A DNA stretch of 64,000 nt from Gordonibacter massiliensis (ex Traore et al. 2017) (GTDB taxonomy: Bacteria; Actinomycetota; Coriobacteriia; Coriobacteriales; Eggerthellaceae). Of the stretch, positions 36,101 to 44,113 are shown one piece after another; positions within the stretch are counted from its first letter, which is position 1; each line of letters begins with the position of its first letter. The notes under the pieces are model-generated. The model was given only the letters and a program-made list of their open reading frames with translations, did not search any database and was not told the origin of the DNA. The translations under genes were made by a program, and so were the position numbers. The stretch spans positions 2,910,168 through 2,974,167 of the forward strand of contig LT827128.1 of assembly GCA_900170005.1 (NCBI GenBank), in the 5' to 3' direction.

Positions 36101-36389
36101 GGTGGGCTGCAACTTCTCGTTCGGGCAGACGGGGTACCGGGCCCGCCCCCTCGTCGTCGACGGCGAGGTGCTGGCGCCGGCGCCCGACTACCTGGAGGAA
36201 TCCGGCGTGCTCGACGGCGACGTTCCCGGCGAGCAGAAGAGCGGCTATGCCGGAGGCCGCGGACGCGGCTTCATCATGAACGAGCTGCTGCCCGACGACC
36301 CCACCGTCCAGGGAGGCGGCGGCGTGTGCGACCCGGTGGGCGGCGGCTCCGCGCAGCTCGACCTGTTCGTGGAGGTGCGCAAGGCCTGA
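33123..36389 (+). CDS. TAT-exported molybdopterin oxidoreductase, complex 3
   Basis: The 1088-residue catalytic subunit has a long N-terminal extension and then TPSRRAVVGASAAV (Arg34-Arg35), a twin-arginine leader. The 4Fe-4S set is C89, C92, C96 and C167 (MCNNCNTYC, MICLKGQ). The Mo ligand is Cys306 in NNFNHGGVCGMTG. It aligns along its length with the enzyme at 19614-22712, whose corresponding codon is TGA. The C-terminal dinucleotide-binding domain (AARGLANGDAVEVAGPMGSE) is complete. It belongs to the large tetrathionate/thiosulfate/arsenate-reductase-like branch; the actual acceptor is unknown. No TorD gene accompanies it. Confidence 0.92.
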   Translation: MSEHTETTSASREAAASPHGADASARTAFGTPSRRAVVGASAAVALSALAGGAGLGAYMAANDPLTDAPHGRGQASGAYGADDVVLSMCNNCNTYCTIKVRVTDAAEGTDAAEGATALVRKISGNPYSPLNSQPYAPVPYGTAPADALAPDGSMAVKGRAANGGMICLKGQAGIQLVHDALRVTQPLRRVGERGSDEWETVSWDEAVDEIVNGSPSLGTPGVAAWWAYAPKKDVEADVALVEAGEMTKEAFAQKWGDKLIDVEHPDLGPKSNLFCSCGGDRMFLIGDRFTQKCFGSVNNFNHGGVCGMTGVMGNARTHPTTGHKRMYADIDHCECLIIWGTEPMTANKGPTWLAPRLSVARERGMKLIVVDPRQGRSASKADVWLPVVPGHDADLAFAMASWIVQNKRYDEAYLRAPGKKAAAALGEPTWSDATHLVAVDLPNRPVVTAKLLGRTGEGGLADDARFVFAGGELVAADELDGPADLEVDDVVDVKGKPTRVVSVFALLKERLDERTIEEYAAAAGIDVADVVDVAREFTSHGKRACVMSYRGPAMHANGFDAVRAVSYLNFLIGNHDWKGGHIAAAAKFAPYTGRYDLQSVPNAHEGWGIPITRQKTEYEKTSYFKQDGYPAPRPWYPLPGNLSHEIVPTLRAGYVYDHLGALFIHRHSLVDSTPGGDRLADVLCDTDKINLLVSFDVEVGDTSRYADFVLPDRTYLERFSQEPIYPNQQYQLIQFGQPAVRAYEGPRSVEDVYLEIMERLGLPGVGEGAVPKGKKDSGQTASLSSEEDYWLKMAANIAYAGEPVPDADAEELALFERVRARALGDAFDLDAWKAAVDEDEWPKVVYVLNRGGRFGSADPAKDDGYEGDLIKTRYAGLCAFYDPKTASTKNALTGKNFDGMAAAAPVAYADGSAFEAPAERPLAFVNWKARTNGTHRTIASPWLRETGTENFVWMCPADAAARGLANGDAVEVAGPMGSESGHVRVTEGIRPGVVGCNFSFGQTGYRARPLVVDGEVLAPAPDYLEESGVLDGDVPGEQKSGYAGGRGRGFIMNELLPDDPTVQGGGGVCDPVGGGSAQLDLFVEVRKA

Positions 36390-36431
36390 TCGTTCTCGGG
36401 GCGGCCCTCCGCCTTCCCTGCCGCGCGCTTC

Positions 36432-36479
36432 GGCGGCCGGTTCCCGCGACATGTCGCCGGGACCGGCCGCCTTTTCTTT
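36432..36479 (+). terminator. Terminator of molybdoenzyme operon 3
   Basis: GGCGGCCGGTTCCC pairs with GGGACCGGCCGCC with one bulged base, followed by CTTTTCTTTG. It starts 43 bp after the catalytic stop. Confidence 0.7.
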
Positions 36480-37054
36480 GGCACCCCTCTTGCGACCGTG
36501 CTCGCTCTCCCCAGGCGCAACAACGTCCCGCCCCTCCAAGCGCGCCTGCTCCCGTCGGCGCGGGGCCGCGCTCTCGGTTCCAAGAGGGCTCCGCGGTCAT
36601 GTGGAGTTCGTTTGAACGGCGAAATTTCTCGAAGATACGGGGTATTTTCACTTCGCTATACTTGAAGGAAACGAGACGAGAAAGCGCGCTTCCAGCGCGC
36701 GCAACCACGGGGGTGAGACGGCATGACGGCGCTTCGCGGCGAAGCTTTGATGCGGCACGATGCCGCAGAACCCGTGCAGGCAGGCATGTGGAGGGGGTTC
36801 CTCTGATGACGGCCTTCCCCCTGCGTCGCGCCGAGGCGACGACGTCCCGTTCGAACATGCTGTGGTAAGCGGCAGCTTTCTTCGAACCCCACCAATCTTT
36901 CCAACCGCATAGGGCCCGCAAGGCCGTTGGCGCACGACGCGATCGAGCATCCGCGCAGGCGAACCGCCGCGCGTTCCGTTCGATCGCCGTTCGAAGGCGC
37001 CTACGCACGCATTGTCGGCGCCTGATCTTCCCGAAGAAAGGCAGTGACCAAGTT
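36480..37054. other. Long leader or promoter region of the MFS gene, no firm gene
   Basis: In this 575-bp stretch the segment 36601-36670 is AT-rich and contains TATACT at 36657-36662, a possible -10 box without a good -35. Short ORFs (for example 36807-36868) lack ribosome sites and domains. A transcript from 36670 would have a leader of about 390 nt before the TTG start. Confidence 0.35.
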
Positions 37055-38647
37055 TTGAAAGCAGAACAACCGGTGGCCGCGCAGCAGCACAAGGCCACGC
37101 GCAAGGAGCTCACCATCATCGGCGTCGTGCTGGCCGGCGCGTTCCTCGCCATCTTGAACCAGACCGTCCTGTCCCCGGCGCTGCCGAAGCTCATGGAGAC
37201 GTTCGACATCACGGCCGGCACGGCGCAGTGGGTGACGTCCATCTATTTGCTGGTGAACGGAATCATGGTTCCCATCAGCGGGTTTCTTATCGACCGGTTC
37301 CCCACGCGCAAGCTCTTCTTCGCGTCCATGCTCGCGTTCATCGTGGGCACGGCGCTCTGCGCGGTGGCTCCGTCGTTCCCCGTGCTCATCGTGGGGCGCG
37401 TTTTGCAGGCGGCCGGAGCGGGCGTGCAGCTGCCGCTCGTGGCCGTGGTTCCCATGCTCATCTTCCCGCCCGAGAAGCGCGGCACGGCCATGGGCATGTC
37501 CGGCATCGTCATGAGCTGCGCGCCGGCCGCCGGCCCCGTGGTGGCGGGCGGCATCATCGACGCCATGGGATGGCGCGCCATGTTCGGCGCCATGCTGCCG
37601 CTGGCCGTGATCGTGCTGGTGGCGAGCTTCTTCTTGCTGTCGAACGTGGGCGAGCTCAAGCGGCCGCACCTCGACGTGCCCTCCATCCTGCTGTCCACGG
37701 TGGCGTTCGGCGGCTTGCTGTACGGGTTCTCCAGCGCGAGCACGCTGGGGTGGGGAAGCCCCCTGGTCGTCTTGCCCATCATCGTGGGCGTGGTCGCGCT
37801 CGTGTGGTTCGTGCGGCGCCAGCTGCATATCGACGAGCCGCTGCTGCAGCTGCGCGTGCTGAAGCGCCCGACGTTCGCCTACTCGGCCATCATCGTCACG
37901 GTCATCAACTCGGCGCTTTCCGTGGGAAGCGTCATCCTGCCCATCTACCTGCAGAACGTGCTGGGGTTGACGGCGTTCGAAACCGGCATCCTCATGACGC
38001 CGGGCGCGGTGTGCACCATCTTCCTGAGCCCCATAAGCGGCATGCTGTTCGACAAGTTCGGGCCGCGCGTCATCGCGGTTGTGGGCCTGACCGGGCTGTT
38101 CGGTTCCATGTTGGCGCTCGCGTTCGTGGGGTCGACCACGGCCATCTGGTACTTGGTGTGCGCCTACGTCATTCAGTCGTCGGGTTTGACGCTGGCCAAC
38201 ATGCCCATCACCACCTGGGGCCTCAACTCGCTTGAGAACGACCAGATAGCACACGGCAACGCCATCTCCAACACCGGCCGCCAGGTGGGCGGCGCCATCT
38301 CCACGGCGCTCATTGTCACCATCATGACGATGGTGACGGCGGCCAACGCCGAAGCCGGCCCCGTGCAGTCCACCGCCGTCGGCATCGACGTGGCCTACGG
38401 CGTTTCGGCCGCCATCGCCGCCGTGGCGCTCGTGCTCGCCCTGCTGAAAGTGCACAACCGCCGCAAGCCGGAGCAGCGCGGCGCGGCGAGCATCGAGCTG
38501 GTGCCTGATTCGACGGTGGCCGACGACGAGGTCGCGGCGCACCTTGCCGAAGCGACGCCGGCGTCGAAAACCGCACGTGTCGGCGAAACCGCGCGAGGCG
38601 CCCAGCCGCCCGTCGCGCACGAGACCCCCGAGGGAGCAGCCTTATGA
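37055..38647 (+). CDS. MFS exporter of the DHA2 (EmrB/QacA) family, 14 TM
   Basis: The 530-residue protein has about 14 hydrophobic segments. Residues 25-60 (AFLAILNQTVLSPALPKLME) and the following IYLLVNGIMVPISGFLIDRFPTRKLF carry the DHA2 A-motif (G-x-L-x-D-R-x-x-x-R/K). ALISTALIV-type motif C appears as GRQVGGAISTALIV. It is a proton-driven drug or metabolite exporter of the cytoplasmic membrane. The start is TTG 37055 after GAAAGG; no ATG is available upstream of the first helix. The cytoplasmic tail of about 70 residues is charged. The stop overlaps the CBS gene start (ATGA), linking the two. Confidence 0.88.
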   Translation: MKAEQPVAAQQHKATRKELTIIGVVLAGAFLAILNQTVLSPALPKLMETFDITAGTAQWVTSIYLLVNGIMVPISGFLIDRFPTRKLFFASMLAFIVGTALCAVAPSFPVLIVGRVLQAAGAGVQLPLVAVVPMLIFPPEKRGTAMGMSGIVMSCAPAAGPVVAGGIIDAMGWRAMFGAMLPLAVIVLVASFFLLSNVGELKRPHLDVPSILLSTVAFGGLLYGFSSASTLGWGSPLVVLPIIVGVVALVWFVRRQLHIDEPLLQLRVLKRPTFAYSAIIVTVINSALSVGSVILPIYLQNVLGLTAFETGILMTPGAVCTIFLSPISGMLFDKFGPRVIAVVGLTGLFGSMLALAFVGSTTAIWYLVCAYVIQSSGLTLANMPITTWGLNSLENDQIAHGNAISNTGRQVGGAISTALIVTIMTMVTAANAEAGPVQSTAVGIDVAYGVSAAIAAVALVLALLKVHNRRKPEQRGAASIELVPDSTVADDEVAAHLAEATPASKTARVGETARGAQPPVAHETPEGAAL

Positions 38648-39117
38648 AGCAACCGGTGAAAGACATCATGGAGCAGGAGGCCTACACCTGCCGCTACGAC
38701 CAGACGCTCGGCGAGGTCGTGCAGATATTCAGCGAGAAGGGCACGAGCGGCATCACGGTGGTGGACGAGGACGACCGGGTGGTGGGCTTCATCAGCGACG
38801 GCGACATCATGAAGGCCGTGGCCGAGCAGAAAACGCGTTCCATCTTCAGCGGCTACTCCACCATGCTGCTGTACGACAACGAGTCGTTCGAGGACAAGGC
38901 GCGCGCCCTCAAAGACCGCAACGTCATGGAGCTGGCCACGAAGAAGGTGCTGTGCGTGCTGCCCGACCAGTCCATCGGCAGCGTGGCCGACATCCTGGGC
39001 AAGCGCAAGTACAAGAAGATACCCGTGGTCGACGAGCAGGGCGTGCTGGTGGGCGTGGTGCGTCGCGCCACTATCACGCGCTACATCTTCCGGCTGCTGT
39101 TCGGCGAGGGGGACTAG
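38644..39117 (+). CDS. Two-CBS-domain protein coupled to the MFS exporter
   Basis: The 157-residue protein is a CBS pair. The first motif runs VKDIMEQEAYTCRYDQTLGE to GFISDGDIMKAV, the second from VMELATKKVLCVLPDQSIGS to KIPVVDEQGVLVGVVRRATI. CBS pairs bind adenine nucleotides or other ligands and switch partners. The 4-bp start/stop overlap with the MFS gene suggests it reads a cytoplasmic signal for that exporter; this is inference. The 30-bp space to the convergent gene at 39148 contains no clear terminator. Confidence 0.9.
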   Translation: MKQPVKDIMEQEAYTCRYDQTLGEVVQIFSEKGTSGITVVDEDDRVVGFISDGDIMKAVAEQKTRSIFSGYSTMLLYDNESFEDKARALKDRNVMELATKKVLCVLPDQSIGSVADILGKRKYKKIPVVDEQGVLVGVVRRATITRYIFRLLFGEGD

Positions 39118-39147
39118 GGCGCTCGCGCTCCTTCCCGTCCTCCTTCC

Positions 39148-41262
39148 TTACGGTTCCACGATGTTGAAGAAGAAGTCGAACGCGACCAGGTGCTCGGTGA
39201 GCTTGGCTATGATTTGCTGGTCGCCTTCGACGGCGATCGAAGCGGCTTGCGCGTCGGCATCGCGGTTGAGGATGGCGAACATGCCCAACCGCGGCATCAT
39301 GAGCGTGGCGTCGGCGTCCGCCGCCTGCGCGCCCCGCTCGTACAGCACGACGCCCGAGCGCACGGTGAGCAGGTACGGGTCCTCGTCGGTGAACGCCAGA
39401 TTCACGGTGAGGTTCAGGTTCTCGGCCGCGTTCGCGTCCAGCAGGATGCCCAGGTAGTCCAGCATCATGGCGGGCGTCATGGCACGCTGGATGTCCGAGC
39501 TGCCGGTTGCCTGGTACTTCGGATCGGCGTCCACGCCGTCGCGCAGCTCCTTCGCACCGGTGAGGTAGGCGTTGCGCCAGGGGCCCGATTCCGCCTGGAA
39601 GCCCAGCTGCTCCAGCGCGTCGGCGCACAGCAGGCGGGCGGCTCGGTTGCCGGGGTCGGCGAACACCACGAGGTTCGTCACCTCGGCCACCCATTGGTAC
39701 GCGCCCGCTTCGAAGTCCTGCGCGGCTTTCGCCAGCACCGCGTCCACGTCGCCGAAGTACTCCACGAACTTCTTGGCCGACTCCGCCGGGGGCAGGGCGG
39801 CCAGATGCACGGGGTTCGCATCGTACCAGCCCATGTACTTCTGGTACACGGCCTTCGCGTTGTGCGACACCGTGCCGTAGTACTGGCGCGTGTACCAGTT
39901 CTTCTCCAGCGCCGCGGGCAGCGCGATCATATGGGCTATCTCAGTGGACGTGTAGCCTTGGTTCACGTACATGAGCGTTTGGTCGGCGATGAACTTGTAC
40001 ATAGCGGCGGTGTCCGTGAGGTAGTCGCGGATGAAGTCCGCGCCCCAATGCGGCCAGTTGTGCGCCTGGAACGTGACCTGGGCCTCGCTGCCGTAGCGCG
40101 CGAGCGTTTCCATGAGGTAGTTCGCCCAGGCGTTGCCGTCGCGTACTTCCGCGCCGCGCAGGGTGTACAGGTTGTGCAGCGTGGCCGTGCAGTTCTCGGC
40201 AACCCACAGCGCCCGGTAGCCGGGGAACCACGTGTTCATCTCGGCCGGAGCCTCGGTGCCGGGCGTCATCTGGAACTCCATGTCCACGCCGTCGACGGTG
40301 CGCGTCTCGCCCGTCGTCGTGACGATGTCGTTCGGCGCGAGGTAGGAGACGGTGCCCGTGGACTGCCCCATGCCGATGCCGATGGACAGCTTGCCGGTGG
40401 GCGAGGCTTCCAGGAATGTGCCGTACTGGTAGCCCGCGCGGCGCCCCATGGCGTTGCCGGCGTACACGTTCTCGGCCACGGCGTGCTCGGCGAAGCCCTG
40501 CGGCACGATGATGGGGATGGCGCGCGCGGCCACCTCCTCCTCGGACACGATGCCCTTGATGCCGCCGTAGTGGTCCACGTGGGGGTGGCTCATCACGATG
40601 CCCGTCACCGGGCGCTCGCCCAGGTTGTCGGTGACCAGCTGGAACGCCGCGCGCGAGCACTCGCAGCTCATGAGCGGGTCGAACACGATCCAGCCCGTGT
40701 CGCCGCGGACGAAAGTGATGTTCGTCATGTCGTAGCCGCGCACCTGGTAGATGCCGTCCACGACCTCGAACAGGCCGTAGAGGTGGTTGATCTGGGCGTT
40801 GCGCCAGAGGCTGGGGTTGGCGGTGTCGGGTGCGTCGGCAGGGCCGGTGCCGTCTGCGTCGGATGCGGCGCTCGTTTCGTCCACGTCGCCGGCGTTGCCC
40901 GCGCCGTCGAGGAACGCGTAGGCCTTCTGGCTCCACACCACCTTGCCGTCTTCGCCGGTGATCTCCAGCGTATCGGGTGCGGCGATGAGTCCGCGCGAGG
41001 CGAACTCGCGCTCGGTCTCGTCGGAGAAGTCGAGCAGGGCGTACACGCCCTCGTTGGCTTCGGCGGTGGCGTCGGTCGCGGGCTTCACGTCGGCGTTCAG
41101 GCTGTCGAGCGCGGCTTTGCCGGCGGATGCGTCGCCGGTGCCGGTTCCGGCTCCTGCGACGGTGCAGCCGCACAGGGCGCTTCCCGCGGCCACGAGCGCG
41201 CCGGTGGCGAACGCCCCGGTCACGAAGGTGCGGCGATCGAGCGCGTGGGGATGTCGGGTCAT
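39148..41262 (-). CDS. Metallo-beta-lactamase alkylsulfatase-like lipoprotein (SdsA family)
   Basis: ATG 41262 has GAGAAAGG upstream; the nine extra residues up to 41289 lack a site. DRRTFVTGAFATGAL (Arg10-Arg11) is a twin-arginine leader and LCGC (residues 30-33) a lipobox, so it is exported folded and lipid-anchored. HPHVDH at 226-231 is the HxHxDH zinc motif. The following helical dimerisation domain (about 440-560, including KNWYTRQYYGTVSHNAKAVY) and an SCP2-like C-terminal domain are typical of SdsA1-type alkyl sulfatases, which split sulfate from alkyl chains. A gut role in removing sulfate from host or dietary esters is plausible. Single gene; 48 bp separates it from the upstream surface-protein gene. 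Confidence 0.85.
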   Translation of the reverse strand: MTRHPHALDRRTFVTGAFATGALVAAGSALCGCTVAGAGTGTGDASAGKAALDSLNADVKPATDATAEANEGVYALLDFSDETEREFASRGLIAAPDTLEITGEDGKVVWSQKAYAFLDGAGNAGDVDETSAASDADGTGPADAPDTANPSLWRNAQINHLYGLFEVVDGIYQVRGYDMTNITFVRGDTGWIVFDPLMSCECSRAAFQLVTDNLGERPVTGIVMSHPHVDHYGGIKGIVSEEEVAARAIPIIVPQGFAEHAVAENVYAGNAMGRRAGYQYGTFLEASPTGKLSIGIGMGQSTGTVSYLAPNDIVTTTGETRTVDGVDMEFQMTPGTEAPAEMNTWFPGYRALWVAENCTATLHNLYTLRGAEVRDGNAWANYLMETLARYGSEAQVTFQAHNWPHWGADFIRDYLTDTAAMYKFIADQTLMYVNQGYTSTEIAHMIALPAALEKNWYTRQYYGTVSHNAKAVYQKYMGWYDANPVHLAALPPAESAKKFVEYFGDVDAVLAKAAQDFEAGAYQWVAEVTNLVVFADPGNRAARLLCADALEQLGFQAESGPWRNAYLTGAKELRDGVDADPKYQATGSSDIQRAMTPAMMLDYLGILLDANAAENLNLTVNLAFTDEDPYLLTVRSGVVLYERGAQAADADATLMMPRLGMFAILNRDADAQAASIAVEGDQQIIAKLTEHLVAFDFFFNIVEP

Positions 41263-41310
41263 GATGGGCCTTTCTCTCGAGGGGGACAAAAGGTGCCGGG
41301 CGCTTCGGCG

Positions 41311-43953
41311 TTACCGTCGGGCGGCGCGTCGATCGTTGCGCGTTGCCGGTTGGTTTCGGCGTGCGCAGGCGAAAGCCGCTGCCGTGCACGCGATGAGCGC
41401 GGCAGCGCCGATGCCGGCGAACGGGACGAGCGGCAGGGGGTCGCCCGTTGCCGCGAGGGCGCTGCCGCCCTGCGCAGGCCCGGCGTTGTCGGGAGGGGCG
41501 GGAGCCGGATCGGGCTCGACGGGCGCGCTTGCGAGCGTGAACGAGCGCCCGAGGCAGTAGGGTGCCCCCATGTCGATCCATACGCCGTTCTCGGAGCGCT
41601 CTCGCGCGAACGTCACCACGATCCGGTACATGCCCTCGTTCAAGCCGCCGGTGGCCAACAGCGCCTCGAAAGGATGCGCCGACCAGGTTCCGTCGGCCAC
41701 TTCGACGATGCCGCCGTCGCTCAGCGATTCGATGCGCCACGAGGAAGGTCGCAGCCGCGCGGCGCCCCAGGCGTGGTCGGCTTCGACGTTGGCTCCTTCG
41801 GCCGAGAACACGATGGGGTCGCCGGGCGCGAACGTCTGCCCGTCGACGACGCCGACGATAGAGCAAAGGGACTCGTCCGCAGTCTCGCTCGGCGCGGAAT
41901 TCTTCGTGGTGACGCGGATCACGCAATCCTTGTAGGGCATGGTCGTGGAAAGCGTCACCAACCCATGTTCGTCTGCGCACAGGTTGAACCCGTCGGCGGT
42001 CAAAAGCGTGTCCAGCACGTTGCCGCGGTGATCCATCAGATCGAGGCTCTCGAACGAATCGCCGGCGTTCAGGATGATGGAGAGCTTGTCGGACGAGCGG
42101 CGATGCGAGCCCGATGCTATGTCGTTGCCGTTGTCGTCGCGCACCGTTATGCTGGCGTCGGGCTGCTGCTCTATGCCAATGGTGTGGCTTTGCGAGCTCG
42201 ATCCCGTGAGCATGACCAGCATGGGCTGGTCGTACAGGTTCTTGTCGTAGTGGTAGGGGCTCGTGTTCGCGTTTTTAACGCGGTTGGACAACTCGTGGCT
42301 GCTCTGGTTCAGCGTGTAGTTCGTCAGGTTTGCCACGTAGTCGTAGGTGAAGCACCAGCTGCCCACCATGCCGGGATGGTCGAAGTGCTCGCTCATGTCA
42401 TGGGTCTTGTCGGCTGGGTACCATTTCTGGATGAGCGCGGTAGTCGAGGAAGGCGGCAGCAAGCTCGCGTCCATATCCCCATAGCCGGTCAGGTACGAAA
42501 ACAGGTCGTGTCCGCCCGACAGCGCGTAAGACTGCGGATTGACAAGCGTCGCGAAATCGCCCGCACCTTCTACGAGCCTGTAGTTCGAGTCGTACGTCGA
42601 GACCAGATTGTACCAATCCTGGTTCATGGTGGAGTAATCCCAATAGTTGGTGCCGCGGGGTGTGGGCATGGTGTCGCGCTCGTAGACGATGAGGTCGCGG
42701 TGAACAAGCGCGCCGTGATCGGTTTTCAGGAGCAGGAAGGGCGTGGAGCCGTTCAGCGCTTTGCCTTGGTAGGCGCTCATGGTATAGCGAGACCAAACGG
42801 CGTAAAGGTTCAGGTCGATGGGCCGCGAGAACGCGAGGTAGTGCCCGTACATGTGCGTGGAGCCTCTTTCGGTGTAAGACATATCGACGTCCACGTTGAA
42901 GTCGTACGGCCGCATGAGCGTGCCGGCGTAGCGTTCCGCTTGCGCGCCCAGGTCGTTGATGGCCTGCACGGTCTCGTTGATGACCGTCTCCTGCTCGGTA
43001 AGGTACTGAGCCGGTGCCTGGCCGTCGGGCGACAGCGAGGCTTGATAGTCCACCCACAGGCGGTTCACGTACGCGAGCTTCGCGAAGGCCTCCATGCACT
43101 CGTTGGCCTGCGCGCTGATGGTCGCGAACTTCTGATGCTCGTAGGCTTGGGTCTGGTCGCACACTCCGTTCGCCTCTTTCAGCAGGTACAGCTGCGGGAG
43201 CGTGCTGCCAGCCGGGCTCTGCACGCCGTAATTGGGATACGTCTCGCAGCATACGGAAGCCAGCTTCCTGATGTCGCTTGCAAACGAGATGGGGTCGCCC
43301 GTTTTGGTGGGGTCGAAGCTGTCGGCGAAGTTCTGCAGGTATCCCTCCATCTTCGTCTTGAAGCCTTCGGCGCCCTGCGTGTCGCCGGACTCCTGCGCTT
43401 TGCTGTAGTTTTGCGTCGCATCGAGGAAGTGCTGGTAGTAGTTGTAGGCATCGGTGTATTTCTGGGCCATCTCGGTGAGGGTGCGCCGGTCGTTGGCCCA
43501 TTGGTCGGTGGAGTACACGGCGCCCAGCTTGAGGATCTCGCTGGTGAGCTGGTCGCCGAGATCCTTGATGTCCTGGTCGACGGCGCCGAGCTGGCTCAAT
43601 ATCTCGTTGCAGAGCTTTTCGATCTCGCGGTCGCCCTTCCCGGAAGGCAGGGTGAGCAGGTCGGCAGCCTTGCTGAATAGGTTGTATCCCGTCTTTTCGG
43701 CCGCGTAATCCAAGCTCGACACGATGGCGTCGTCGACGAAGTCGATCGTCTCGTCGGCCAATTTCTCCGTGAGGAATTCGGCGGGGCCGGCGTAGGCGCG
43801 GGTCGGTTCGATCGCGGGTTCGCCTGAGTCGATGCGGGGAACGAACGGAAGGAACGCGAGGCAGAACGCGAGCACGCAGGCCAGCGCGCAGCGGCTGTGG
43901 CGGGCGAGGGTTCGCGCGCGGTTTCGGCGGAAGATGCGCTCGGTGTCAGACAT
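41311..43953 (-). CDS. Large secreted protein with sortase-like LAATGD C-terminus, unknown function
   Basis: I do not recognise the main body of these 880 residues. After a basic start comes a hydrophobic signal (CALACVLAFCLAFLPFVP, about 22-39) with a probable AYA cleavage site near 55. Residues 55-300 are helical with many Gln, Asp and Tyr. The middle is Tyr/Asn/Ser-rich, and about 560-780 looks like beta-sandwich repeats. The end is LAATGDPLPLVPFAGIGAAA, a hydrophobic helix and CARRNQ...RRAARR, the layout of a sortase signal with LAATG for LPxTG. ATG 43953 has a CAGGAG site. It is probably wall-anchored and binding a polymer or host surface. No sortase gene is nearby. Confidence 0.8.
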   Translation of the reverse strand: MSDTERIFRRNRARTLARHSRCALACVLAFCLAFLPFVPRIDSGEPAIEPTRAYAGPAEFLTEKLADETIDFVDDAIVSSLDYAAEKTGYNLFSKAADLLTLPSGKGDREIEKLCNEILSQLGAVDQDIKDLGDQLTSEILKLGAVYSTDQWANDRRTLTEMAQKYTDAYNYYQHFLDATQNYSKAQESGDTQGAEGFKTKMEGYLQNFADSFDPTKTGDPISFASDIRKLASVCCETYPNYGVQSPAGSTLPQLYLLKEANGVCDQTQAYEHQKFATISAQANECMEAFAKLAYVNRLWVDYQASLSPDGQAPAQYLTEQETVINETVQAINDLGAQAERYAGTLMRPYDFNVDVDMSYTERGSTHMYGHYLAFSRPIDLNLYAVWSRYTMSAYQGKALNGSTPFLLLKTDHGALVHRDLIVYERDTMPTPRGTNYWDYSTMNQDWYNLVSTYDSNYRLVEGAGDFATLVNPQSYALSGGHDLFSYLTGYGDMDASLLPPSSTTALIQKWYPADKTHDMSEHFDHPGMVGSWCFTYDYVANLTNYTLNQSSHELSNRVKNANTSPYHYDKNLYDQPMLVMLTGSSSQSHTIGIEQQPDASITVRDDNGNDIASGSHRRSSDKLSIILNAGDSFESLDLMDHRGNVLDTLLTADGFNLCADEHGLVTLSTTMPYKDCVIRVTTKNSAPSETADESLCSIVGVVDGQTFAPGDPIVFSAEGANVEADHAWGAARLRPSSWRIESLSDGGIVEVADGTWSAHPFEALLATGGLNEGMYRIVVTFARERSENGVWIDMGAPYCLGRSFTLASAPVEPDPAPAPPDNAGPAQGGSALAATGDPLPLVPFAGIGAAALIACTAAAFACARRNQPATRNDRRAARR

Positions 43954-44035
43954 GGCCGGTCTCCTGACTTTTGGGATTATTCTATAGCACGATACGCGTG
44001 TCGGACGTATGAAAACATCGGCCGGTATGAGGGTT

Positions 44036-44068
44036 TTGCCAAATTTCTTTCGAGTGCTTTGCTATGCT
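44036..44068 (+). promoter_or_regulatory. Possible promoter of the MalT-type regulator
   Basis: TTGCCA (44036-44041) and TATGCT (44063-44068) lie 21 bp apart, longer than ideal, 46 bp before ATG 44114. Confidence 0.3.
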
Positions 44069-44113
44069 GAGGTGAAACGCAGCACCGAATGCGAGAAGAG
44101 GCGATTCGCGTTT

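Noticed and set aside
32868-36539. 1223-residue minus-strand open frame opposite the complex 3 genes
   Set aside because: Antisense shadow of the molybdoenzyme gene; composition is biased to His, Arg, Val and no motif is seen.
36807-36868. Leader peptide before the MFS gene
   Set aside because: A short ATG frame exists in the long leader region but lacks a clear ribosome site and attenuator-type codon runs.
39190-43680. 1496-residue plus-strand open frame opposite the sulfatase and surface-protein genes
   Set aside because: It is the antisense shadow of two well-supported minus-strand genes in high-GC DNA. Its translation is His/Val/Arg/Gly-rich without domains and has no ribosome site.
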